Made by a program: the position numbers and the translations under genes
The notes under the pieces: model-generated
The model's input: only the letters and a program-made list of their open reading frames with translations
Told to the model about the DNA's origin: nothing
Database searches by the model: none
Part shown: positions 12,189 through 21,979 of the stretch, piece after piece
Layout: the number at the start of each line of letters is the position of its first letter
Numbering within the stretch: the first letter of the stretch is position 1
From: Gavia stellata
Taxonomy: Eukaryota > Chordata > Aves > Gaviiformes > Gaviidae
Reading direction: 5' to 3'
Assembly: GCF_030936135.1 (NCBI RefSeq)
Contig: NC_082595.1
Location: 109,260,334 to 109,324,333, forward strand
DNA: 64,000 bases

Positions 12189-13580
12189 AGGCTCTACATG
12201 AGTTTTTGCCTCATGCAAGGTGCCTTTTGATGTAGGTAGGGGAACAATGAGGTGGCAAATTCCAACCATGCAAAGGTTTGGGCTCAAATCCTTCCTGCGG
12301 AGAGGGGCGGAGTATTCAAAGAGAGACCCCAACACCTTTTAGCTCCCAGGCTGGGGCTTTTTTTCTCTTTTTTAAGTCAATGGGATGACTTATTTGCCCA
12401 TTCCCTTCTTTGCACTGCTGTCACATCAATGCACCTCACTATGTGTCTAAGTGTAGACAGGCAAATGAAAGGCTAAGCAGCTTCCATCCTTCCGGTAACA
12501 ACTGCTCCTAGGAAAGCATTCATCTTGCGATCCAGGGTGGAAAAAGAAACTTGACAAAGAGCCCAGATCAGTGAGTGCCTGAATGCCAGGCATATCAGAG
12601 AGCCCGTTTCGAGAGTATCACCTCCCATCTCGTCCTCAGTGGCAAGCCATCCCAATCACAGTGACCTTTGGAGGACAGCTGCCCCATTCTTTCCTCCTTC
12701 TCTTCCTCACGCCAGGCAGGGACAGATGTGGCTCTGGCTATGCCTCAGATGATTGGGTTACTCTTAGTGGCTCAAAAAGGCATGATCTGTTGGCTCTTAG
12801 TTTGCATATCTTCTGTTCACAATGAATATAATATTCTTCGGTAGTCAAAAAGAAAGATACTGGCTCTAAATGGATGCATTTATACCCTATTGGCTTCCTT
12901 CATTGCAGGCTTTTATTGCCATTCTTGTCAATCTTTTACACTCAAGCATGTGTCCCATCCAGCTCCTTAACTTCTAGCAGCTTAGCTATAATTTCCCAAT
13001 ATATGTTTCTTCATTCTACCTGTGTTGGGTTTTCTAAATCTTGGAACAGTGTGGTCTGGAAAGCCAACCTAGTGAGCCTTTACTGCAACAGCCCCAGTTC
13101 ATTCAAGTCATTGAATTTAATACAAATCTTCCTCTAGTTTGGTTTCAGCATCATCAATAACATCCCATTTATACCTACATAAGATTTTAAAATCTCGGTG
13201 CACAAATTGTACCAAAATAATGTATATAAATAAGGAATATTTGCCTATCTACATGCTTGGGATCAAGGATCTTCCAAGTGACTAAGTCTGTTTCATCACT
13301 AATCACTCTGAACCCACTATCAGGTCCCAGAATTTGTATGATACTTTGATACAGGCCTATGAGAAATTCAAGAACAAGCTGCCAGTAAACAGCTATAAAC
13401 ATCCCGTACAATTTGTTGAAGGACAATTTATGTTCCGTATATATTAAATGAGTCTAGAAAACGCATCTCTTGCAAAACTTCTTTGCTCTAGAACTCTTCA
13501 GCTTATTTCAGAAAACAAGCAACAAGGAAAACGTTCAGAAAGTAGTAATCTTGGATAAAGGCTGTTAGTCTTTCCTAAAA
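12189..13580. other. Non-coding stretch, nothing recognised
   Basis: No supported feature was seen. Open frames stay below 90 codons. Confidence 0.5.
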
Positions 13581-13658
13581 GAACCCAGGAGTTTAGTCAG
13601 GAGCCAAAGCTTAGTCAGGAACCAAAATGCTTAGTCAGCTTAGTCAGGAACCAAAATG
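13581..13658 (+). repeat. Short direct tandem repeat (CTTAGTCAGGAACCAAAATG)
   Basis: Variants of TTAGTCAGGAGCCAAAG and CTTAGTCAGGAACCAAAATG occur three times, with an extra partial CTTAGTCAG between the second and third copies. The two best copies are identical over about 20 bases, which points to a recent local duplication. Confidence 0.85.
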
Positions 13659-14095
13659 AAAGGTTTTCTAAAGAGGACTGCTGCTCATGTCTGAATGAGA
13701 ATTTTCCTCCCTTATCCTTAATTCTTTTTTTTTAATCCTTTTTTTTTTTTTTTTAGTGCCCCCACCTTAATTTTTTATTAAACTCATGCATTTTGTTCAT
13801 GCTGTTATTTCCTTCCCTATTGTCTAGATAGCAAATTTCCATTTTTCTTAGTGGAAGAATGAGACTCCTCTCCTGCCCTCAGTCTCCTCTAGGTTAAGCT
13901 TCCCACCTCCCACTGCTAGTCCATGATTATATGTGTCCCTGTCAAAGCTGCCAACAGCCCAGCCCCTAGTGAGGTCAGATGTACAACATCTCCGTGTCCA
14001 ACACCAAATGAGGTGAACCTCACCTCCTTGCACTCCTCTGTCATGCTTAATAGCCATGTGTATGAAGGTACAGTAATGAACTTAATAGCAAATGG
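13659..14095. other. Non-coding stretch with a T-rich run
   Basis: Two thymine runs lie at about 13724-13756. Nothing else was recognised. Confidence 0.6.
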
Positions 14096-14175
14096 GGTGG
14101 GGATTCTGGAGACCTGGTGCTGGTCCCATCTGTCCACTTCCCTCTGCTGTGCCTCAGTTTCCCTGCCTGACACCT
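14096..14175 (+). repeat. MIR-like SINE remnant
   Basis: GACCTGGTGCTGGTCCCATC, then TCCACTTCCCTCTGCTGTGC and CTCAGTTTCCCTGCCTG, follow the MIR word order up to the CTCAGTTTCC core. The copy is degenerate. Confidence 0.45.
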
Positions 14176-16610
14176 ACAGGTTTGCAATCAAAAACTTCTG
14201 TGCAACTGGTATGAGAAGCAAGAAATCTGGGGTTAAAGACTTGGGGGGTCATTTTGCATCCCTAAACTGAATTTCATTGCCAAAGGTACCCTTTTTCCTT
14301 AACAGAGAAAATCTCTTACAATACATGGCTGTTGCAGTAGCCCCTATTCCAGTCTTGTTCGTGGACCCAAATGTAGCACTGAGATGAAACAGGGTTGGTC
14401 CTGTCCACCTGATTAAGTACTTATAATCATGAATAATAAAAATCACGTAGAGCCACATGAGGGCTAACTGGGCTAAGCAGCAGCATATATTCATTCGTTA
14501 TTGTTGATAACTCATGTAAACAGATTTCTGCACCCAAAAGAGTGGGGACCCACAGGCTGAGTCATGGCTCTACTGAAATCTCTGGGAGTTTTACTCTGAT
14601 GTCAGCAAGACTCAGCTTCTTCACCTCTTCTGAGTCAAAAGCCTTCATGTAACTGGGAAGTAAATATTACATTGAGTTCTTTATCTCAAATCAAAATGTA
14701 ATAAATGCTGCTATAATATAGGTCTGTCTCAAATTTAAAAAAATAAAGAACAGGAACGTTTTGCTGGGGGTCTTTTTAACACCTGTGTTGCACTTGATGT
14801 AAAAATCTCTGTGTAATGCAAATGCAGGCACCACTCCTGATCCTGTGAGCTTTTAAGCAATATCATTTACTGGGTCACTGCATGACTCACCTCTCTCCAA
14901 AATTCGCATTCATTTGTTTTATCAGTTGCTGACATTAATGAAGTAATGACTGAGTATGTGAAATTCCCTGCCATGAATTGTTCTAGAAATCATGAAGGAA
15001 GGTCTTTATCTTGCTTTAAAACAAGCAAGCAAATCCCTCCAAAAGCCACTCATCTCTTCACTGCAGTCAAGAAGTCTTTTCATATGAGCAAAATTACTTA
15101 GAGCAGCATGTAATATCAGAATCACAAAGTTTTTAAGTGAAAATAAATTTGAGCTATTCCTAGACTCAAGAGCCTCTAAACCAACAGAAAAGAAAAGCTA
15201 CTAATGTTGTACAAACTATAAGTTTATATTTGTCTTTACCACAAGTTTTCCCAGCTCTGCTTGCAAAAATCTGCTGCATCGCTGCTACTTAAAGGGATGC
15301 AGCTATTACCTGTCCCAGGATGTTCCCTGTCAAATGTAGCGATAACCAAGGCTTGAAACACTGCTTGAGCAAAGTGCCAGCAAAATTATTTGTATTACAA
15401 ATATCTGTAGCTCCTCCGATTGCTCCTCCACTGCTGGCAGACACAGAAGGAGGGTCCAAGCTGAGGCTCCGGAGAGAAGTACAACTCTCTCTTCTGCTGT
15501 GAGCTTCCCATGCATCACGGGCCAGCCGTGTACGTCTCCACACCACTTTTTCTACTGACACACGCAGAGGATATGAATCCCCTTCCATGCCTTGTCACAG
15601 CCACAAAATATTTAGCCCTTCGAGTTTGTCTGTAAGTAAAAACGTAGGTTACTTACCCATTCAGCCCCAATTGAGCGTTATGATGAGCAATGCCATGGGA
15701 TGGATTTCCCTTTTGTAGACATACATCATGTGAGGACACAGATTTACTGAGTAGCTGACAGGGAGAAAAAGTAGGGGCAGAAAAAACAAGGTTCTTGCAT
15801 GTGAGGTGTAAAAAATCAGTAATGTCAGATACTGGGGGAAGTTGCAAAAGAGACATTTTTCTGAACTAGCAGCATGCGGGGGAACACCTCTGCCACAGGG
15901 AGGGATGAAGAACCCTGTAGGCGTGTAGAACAACTCTGACCTGACCTCTTGAACACACAATATAATGCCTGGAGAGTGACAGCAAAGCTGGGGAGAGGAC
16001 TCAGTGCTCCAGAGAGACCTGCAGCCTCTGAGGAGCACATGTAGTGCTGCTCTGTGGTCTGGAGTCTGTGCCTGGCCAGCACCCTCTCTCTAGGATCTGC
16101 CTTCAAAGAGCCTTTGTGCTCCCTTCAAATCTTGGGCTTGTTCCCACCTGGACTTCAGTGTTTTTCATCAACTGAGATTGTACCTTAGTCTTTTGGCTCT
16201 TTTGGAAGAGAAGACATGGGTGAAAAGCTTATTTTCCTTTCCTGCTGTATATACTTCCGTGGACTAGTAGCGTATCACTAGCCTGGTTACTTCCCTCCCC
16301 TTTCCCATCCTCAGAGATGCTTTTACTTAGAAATAAATCATGTTTGTGAATCTGATACATGAACAAATTGATTCCAACCAGCTGTTTCCCAAACATGGCC
16401 ATAACTCCCTTTAAGCATGTCCGGCATCCCTGAACGTGCCTGCCCCATCGAGGATGGAGCACGCAACAGCCCCAAATCGAGCGCTTAGCATAGGGGTGGA
16501 CACCAGGCTACCTTGCGTTTCACTTCTGCTGGTCACTTCTATTATCAAATACAGAAATCTGTCCATATGTCCTGACCTCTGTGTCATGACAGACTCCTCT
16601 CAAAGGTGCG
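14176..16610. other. Non-coding stretch, nothing firm
   Basis: A segment at about 14555-14610 (CTACTGAAATCTCTGGGAG) recalls an old amniote interspersed repeat but is too diverged to name. No gene was recognised. Confidence 0.45.
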
Positions 16611-16858
16611 CTGGGACAAGACACAAGTTGGAATGCAAGAAATTCCAATTAGATATCAGCAAACAGGTTTTTCACCATGAGAGCGGTCAAAGTCTGGGGC
16701 AGAGACCCAAAGAGGCTGAGGCTTCTCCATCCTTGGAGAGATTCAAACTCAGCTAGACGTGGTGCTGAGCACCCTGACCTAAGCTGGCCCTGCCTTGAGC
16801 CAGGAGATGCACAAGAGGCCTCCAGACGTCCCTTCTGACCTAAATGACTCTGTGAGTC
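16611..16858 (+). mobile_element. Old CR1 LINE 3' fragment
   Basis: The stretch shows the CR1 3' region in order: GACAAGACACAAGTTGGAAT, AAATTCCAATTAGATATCAG, TTTTTCACCATGAGAGCGGT, TCTCCATCCTTGGAGAGATT, CCTGACCTAAGCTGGCCCTG, CCCTTCTGACCTAAATGACT and a CTGTGAGTCT end. It is more diverged than the other copies, indicating an older insertion. It lies only 0.6 kb upstream of miR-206. Confidence 0.8.
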
Positions 16859-17400
16859 TACAACTTAAAAGCTTGTTTCTGAACCAGGCCAGGCTCCAGT
16901 GAGCTGCTGTCTGGTTTTGAATGCGTTGCCTGCTTGGCCAGGCAGCTCTCCAGGGCAGGGACTATCCCCCTGTGCGTGTATGAGCAGCTCCTCTTCTGAG
17001 CCAGGTCCTCAACGCCCTGCCTCGATACCAATAATGATAATAAAGTGAAAGGAAAAAACACTATCTATCACCTCTCACTCATGGGTTTTACAGCAAACCC
17101 TAGTTTTTCAGGATTTCAGGGCTATTGAAACAAGTGCAAGACACGTCCCAGCGTGCACTTCCATGCAAGCACATGAGATTCCAGCCTTCAGCGCTGTGCA
17201 ATGGCACACACGGGAGTGCCTGCAAATGACGGGCACTGGAAAATCTGAACCACCTGAAAATATACCTCCAAAACATCCCAAACTGACCAAGGGCACCAGG
17301 AAAATTACAGGGTTTTGTGCTGCCACTGCTTTTCCAAGAAGGAAGCAGATCACCAGCTCTGAAACACGTCTGAGGAGCAACACTACCTCTTCAGGAGTGG
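16859..17400. other. Upstream flank of miR-206
   Basis: No coding feature is visible. In mammals the region just upstream of miR-206 carries a MyoD-responsive proximal promoter. Here the best E-box is at 17406-17417 (listed separately), and another CAGCTG lies further out at 16379-16384. Confidence 0.5.
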
Positions 17401-17405
17401 AGGAT

Positions 17406-17417
17406 GGACAGCTGTCC
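17406..17417 (+). promoter_or_regulatory. Palindromic MyoD-type E-box
   Basis: GGACAGCTGTCC is a perfect 12-base palindrome around CAGCTG and matches the RACAGCTGTY consensus of MyoD/myogenin dimers. It sits about 40-50 bases upstream of the miR-206 hairpin. Control of miR-206 by myogenic bHLH factors is established in mammals. That this particular site is used is inference. Confidence 0.55.
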
Positions 17418-17454
17418 TGCTGCCCAGAGGTCACAATCCAGACTTCTCTTATGA

Positions 17455-17526
17455 GATGACATGCTTCTTTATATCCCCATATGGATTAGGCTGCTATGGA
17501 ATGTAAGGAAGTGTGTGGTTTCAGGG
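17455..17526 (+). ncRNA. MIR206: microRNA miR-206 precursor
   Basis: The mature 3p strand is present base for base at 17497-17518, beginning TGGAATGTAAGG and ending GTGTGTGG. The 5p arm (ACATGCTTCTTTATATCCCC, 17459-17478) pairs with it across a short loop containing ATATGGATTAGGCTGCTA. miR-206 is a muscle-specific regulator that promotes myogenic differentiation and is a member of the miR-1 seed family (GGAATGT). It is followed 4.0 kb downstream by miR-133b on the same strand, as in mammals. Precursor ends are approximate. Confidence 0.98.
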
Positions 17527-20500
17527 AGACATCGCCAGTGTCCTCTGCTTCCAGCTACTGCAAGGAATCAAATGCTTTTCTGTTACTGCATTTTATTTGA
17601 ATTTGATTTTGTCAAATATAGTCAGGCAGCTTATATTCACACTACAGTGCCCTCGGTGCCCATGCAAAGCACCTAGGGATCTACAAATCTAAAAATGTTG
17701 CAAACTCCTGAATCCATGCGAATTTGATAACAAAGATGTATTCTGCACATCTTTCTCTGGAAAAATCACCCACCTGACTATAGGGTCCACCTAAACAAAA
17801 TAATATTTACACTGTCCTGAAAGTGTTTTTCAAGGGCATTCTGAAAATCACTACATCCCAGATAGCCTCAATAATTGTCATCCATTCTCAGCTGGTGGAA
17901 AATGCTTTGGATTTAGTGACATGGAGAAAGAATTGAACACCACTGGGTAGGAATGACTTGCAAGGAGCAAGACTGAATATGATCTAGATCTCGTATCTGT
18001 TACAAAACTCTCCTTTTTACTCCCAGTAATTCATAACAAGATCTTCTTTAATGGGATGAAAATGAAGGTTGCAGATATAGAAATTGCTGTAGTGGATTGA
18101 TCAAGATGAATTCAATACACTGTCTCAGCACAGTAACAGCCAGAACAGGCTGCAGAAAGTTGCTTCCTATTTAATGTCACACTATGGAGCAAAGTGGGCA
18201 CAAAGTCTTTTCAAAAATGATGGGGTTTTGTTCCTCAACCTGTATTGTCATGACTCAGGATAGTCTTGCCACGTACACAAATGTCCCTTCCTCTTCTGAG
18301 CACTGCTTAATTCTTGGCTCTAGTAACACCGTGTAGCAATGACTTCAATATATTTTTTTGCAAGCTGCAAGACAGCGGACCAGTTGTCTTTCACCCATCT
18401 AGGACAGCCTGGAGATATCCTGAACATCTCCAGGACATCCTGAATATCCTGTTGCACAGAGCTGAAGAGCTCAAACCGTTTCTCATACATTAACTTCTTC
18501 CACTATAGGCCAAATATTCAAAACTTTGGGCAGCTTTCAATCGGTCTTAATTTGTTTTAAGAAAGCATTTAGGAAATCTTTTGAAGCTCTGCAGTGATGG
18601 GGACTGTTATTAGCATCATGCCCTAGGTTTTCAAAGGTTTTCAGACCCTCATTTCCCATGGGAAATTGTGGGAATTCCACCCCAAAATATCCTCAAAAAA
18701 CCTCATCTAGTTAGAAGCTTAAGGACATGTCTATGCTGCAGTGATTGATGCTCACAATTTTAACCCGGCTATGAGAGGTACTGCTAGCAGGTAGACATAG
18801 TAATTCAGCAAATTCATACCCATGTATTTGTCCAACCTCCAGAGCAGTTCTGTACTTCAGACTGGCCACACTCTGCTGTAGGCAATGCTGGAGCCAGCTA
18901 GCTTTTATCACTCTAACTTATATTCCTCAGCCTCATACTCCAAAGAGGCTTTGGCATCTAGGAGTCCAAGTTTCACTGTCTACACCACTATTAGTTCACT
19001 AAATAGTGCCAGGGCCTGTGTTCTTGCCCTCAAACTAATGGGCAAAAAATGACTGTTCAGCACTTTCACCTTCTTAAATAGATGGTCACCTTCAAACTCC
19101 CTACTGGGAATGGTCCTTGATCTGCCCTAATTCCCAAGCTGAGCTTGGGAACTGTTAGGATCAGTGCTAGTTGACACAGGTCAAAACTGTGCCAGCAACT
19201 GCTAAACACAGCAGAAACCACTGAGTTCCTGTGCTTGTACCTCAGCACTATTTAATATACCAATATAGACCTTGAAACCCATGACATTTATGTTCCTCAG
19301 TCACCAAGATGCTTTGCAAAATTTCGGTCTGAATCAAAACCAAGGCTTCTGCATCTGACCCAAGCCCTGTGGTCTCCTAAATGTAATTCAAGAAGGTGCT
19401 TGTCAGACATTGTTTCATCCTGTCCTTCTTCTACAGGTTTAACTCTGAGGTTATGAAGACTAATTCAGAAGAGAAACAGAGTAGAGGAAAATGATCCTTT
19501 TCTATCTAATTGTAACAATTGTGCGAGATAAAAGAGCACCCAATGGAAAGAGCAGGCAGGGGTGTGAATCCTGACCTCTGTTCTCTCCCTGGTCTTGCTG
19601 ATCTACCCGTTGCCCGTGTCTCAAACACAACACCTCCTTTCTGCACCCGGTGGCCTCTTCATCTCTAAAATTTTGAAGGTGGTGTTGTCTGTGGAGATCT
19701 GGACTTTATTTAGCTGCCTAAAAAGATGCTCCTAGTAACTTTGGAGACACCCTAAGAATAGTCCACTGGCTTCTAGCTCTTCCTCAGCTATGTCCTGTGC
19801 TATAGGTGTATGTCCCACGTGGGTGTCTCAGACACCCTGTGGCTCCTCAGAAGGTGCCAGATGCTTATGTGTTGGCAAATGAAGCCAACCCTTCTGGCTG
19901 GTCAGCTGAATCTGTCCCCCCTAGCCTTGACTGACTGTATAAATTTGGGGTTTAAATCTGGAGTGGAATCCCATCCCTCATGTACTTTCTGCAGCTGTCT
20001 CCAGCCTGCATACGCCTGTTCCGCTGGAGCCTGCCGTCAGCATTAACTCTTGCTGCACAGCATGGGCCAGGATTAAGTTACAGGCACACACTTGCAAGGA
20101 CACATGAGAAGAAATAATGCAGACTACTCATGCAGACACAGGGCTAAGGTTTAGGAAAACTTACAGCTTGGCTGGGGGTCAAGGCCACTGTTTTAACACT
20201 GTTCCTCCCTCCATCCTCTGGTTGGGCCATTCAGACCCTGACTGAAGGTGAAATTATCAAACAGCTTAAGGACAGGTCTAATTTTAACTCGCTTCCATCA
20301 AGGTTGCAACAGTCTAGTGCTGATGGGAGAGTGCATTAAATGAATGTTGTAGCTGAATGCTTGCCTGAGCTCTTCTTTTGGCAGCAAGGTGGATATCTCC
20401 ATAGGGAATATGGAATTTTTGTTGCTGATGCTTTCCTTGTTAATGAATAGCCCTGATAAAACGAAGAGAAAGTGAGAAGCAAGCAGAGGAGTCCTGAGGC

Positions 20501-20690
20501 TACTCAGGTTAATATTCCTACCAAGGCTGAGCACTGAGAGGGGGAAGGCATCAAAAATTAAAGAAGAAAAAAAAAACAACCCTCCTAATTAAAATGTATT
20601 TCGGAGAAAAATGTATCAGGTCCCTGAAAAACCACATGCACGTGGAAAGGGGCCTAGGCACAGGGTTGGAAAAATGCAGCTTTTGTCCTG
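17527..20690. other. Spacer between miR-206 and miR-133b upstream element
   Basis: No coding or RNA gene was recognised. If a linc-MD1-like host transcript spans the cluster, this would be intron. A small inverted arrangement (ATCCTGAACATCTCCAGGAC, then ATCCTGAATATCCTG) lies at about 18415-18450. Confidence 0.5.
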
Positions 20691-20860
20691 TTTGGAAGCT
20701 GCCCCATGCCCCGCTGCTCATGGTCTCCGGCAGCTGTCTCCTCGCTGCGAGCCCCAGGTACAGCTGGAGGGCTCGGGGCGGCTCTCTGAAAAGTGACGCC
20801 TGACTGACAACCGGCAGATGACTTCCCTTCAATTGACAAAGGAGGCGTCTTTCCTCCTTT
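20690..20860 (+). promoter_or_regulatory. Candidate GC-rich E-box element upstream of miR-133b
   Basis: This GC-rich block has two CAGCTG E-boxes, at 20731-20736 and 20761-20766, exactly 30 bases apart (about three helical turns). A third CAGCTG lies at 20970-20975. The block is about 0.7 kb upstream of the miR-133b hairpin. It recalls the paired CAGCTG arrangement at 1.69-1.72 kb. Function as a myogenic enhancer is inference. Confidence 0.35.
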
Positions 20861-20972
20861 CCTCCCTTCCTCCCCCCTGCTTTTCCTTTTCTTTCATTAT
20901 TTAAAAATTGAAAAACAAAAAAAAAAGGAAAGAGGAAAAATGGGGAGAAAGAAAGCAGCAGGAAGAAAGCAG
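20849..20972. repeat. Polypyrimidine tract followed by polypurine tract
   Basis: A C/T-rich run (about 20849-20895) is followed after an A/T-rich centre by an A/G-rich run (about 20918-20972). The two arms are roughly complementary, so the tract could fold as a long imperfect hairpin or form triplex DNA. The 162-codon minus-strand open frame across it is low-complexity and not considered coding. Confidence 0.7.
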
Positions 20973-21371
20973 CTGTATGAAGAAAAATCTTCAGACACAT
21001 GCTGCTGTGGCTCAGGATGGGCAAATGCCAATCCTCCAAGCTTCAGAAGACTTTCCTCATTAACCACGTCCAGGCTCGTGAGCTGGGATCAAGACCAGAC
21101 TCTATGGAACATCTAGACAGGGATGCAGAATTATCTCCTGAAGCTTATCCCCATCCTTAAATACTGTTGACTTATACATTAATGAGAAATTCACCCTAGT
21201 GCAGACAACCACCCAGGAACTGGGGCATCAGGTGGATGCTGTGCACGGACCGGGTCTTGGCCAAAATGGACGTACCAGAAGTCACCTAAGATGGGAAGTG
21301 GTGAGGTCTCCTAAGTTGGTGTCCTAAGTGCTGCTCCATCCTTCTCTCCTTCTAAGCAGTGATCAGCACCA

Positions 21372-21405
21372 GTGCTCCTGTCTAACCTATCTAATTCCCT
21401 TGCAG
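21372..21405 (+). promoter_or_regulatory. Splice acceptor just upstream of miR-133b (linc-MD1-like)
   Basis: A branch-point-like TCTAAC (21381-21386) and a pyrimidine-biased tract end in CCCTTGCAG at 21405, a strong acceptor. The next bases are GTAAGG, a donor-like match, giving the acceptor|donor juxtaposition of a recursive splice site. The miR-133b hairpin begins about 40 bases downstream. In mammals miR-133b is carried by the muscle non-coding RNA linc-MD1, and this acceptor is a natural start for the exon that holds the hairpin. Transcription is not shown by sequence alone. Confidence 0.5.
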
Positions 21406-21445
21406 GTAAGGCGCAGCGAAGCCAAGCGACTTACGTGGTCAGGAG

Positions 21446-21534
21446 CTATGCTTTGCTCTGGCTGGTCAAATGGAACCAAGCCCGTCTTCCTTGGAGGTTT
21501 GGTCCCCTTCAACCAGCTATAGCAGTGTTGAAAA
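21446..21534 (+). ncRNA. MIR133B: microRNA miR-133b precursor
   Basis: The mature 3p strand is present base for base at 21498-21519, beginning TTTGGTCCCCTTC and ending AACCAGCTA. The 5p arm (GCTGGTCAAATGGAACCAAG, 21461-21480) pairs with it, and the outer stem continues with CTTTGCTCTG against TAGCAGTG. miR-133b is a muscle microRNA co-clustered with miR-206. The A at the mature 3' end identifies the 133b rather than 133a form. Precursor ends are approximate. Confidence 0.98.
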
Positions 21535-21684
21535 CATCAAGCCGGGAAGGTGTGTGCCTCCCTCCGCCTCAGCCCAACCCCACCAGCCCTTCCTCCTGGA
21601 TGGATCTGCTTTCCCCCCGAATATCTCCAGTGGTGCATCTGGGGATGAGCCACCTGAAAAGGTTTGGAATAGGTTTTTGGTTTT

Positions 21685-21690
21685 AATAAA
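21685..21690 (+). terminator. Poly(A) signal candidate 1 downstream of miR-133b
   Basis: AATAAA lies 166 bases past the mature miR-133b. It could end a host transcript, but the downstream context lacks a clear GT-rich element. Confidence 0.3.
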
Positions 21691-21952
21691 CATCACTGCA
21701 AGGACGCTTGCCCCTGCAAGGGCACATACCTGTGCCTGCTCCAGCATTACCACAGGCCCAGAATATCACATACGAGACTTGCTGGCTCTGCAACATCCAG
21801 CAGGTTTCTAAAGTCAATGTGGATCTGCAGCACCCTAACATACAACCCTCTTTATTTCCCTTCCCTACCAAACATCCATCCAAACACCCCCTTTTGCTGA
21901 GCACTGCCAGTCCAAGTAGTTTGTATTTAAAATTTAAAAAAAAAATTAAAAT

Positions 21953-21958
21953 AATAAA
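21953..21958 (+). terminator. Poly(A) signal candidate 2 downstream of miR-133b
   Basis: AATAAA is followed by a CA-containing stretch and then a GT-rich element (CTGTGTCCACGTGTCTTTTC), the standard layout of a cleavage and polyadenylation site. Together with the acceptor at 21405 it would define a terminal exon of about 570 bases containing miR-133b. Confidence 0.4.
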
Positions 21959-21979
21959 GAACAAAGTACACTGTGTCCA

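Noticed and set aside
14555-14640. Old amniote interspersed repeat
   Set aside because: The CTGAAATCTCTGGGAGTTTT word is suggestive, but the flanks give no further support.
20551-21039. 162-codon minus-strand open frame
   Set aside because: Low-complexity phenylalanine/leucine and lysine/glycine strings produced by the polypyrimidine-polypurine tract.
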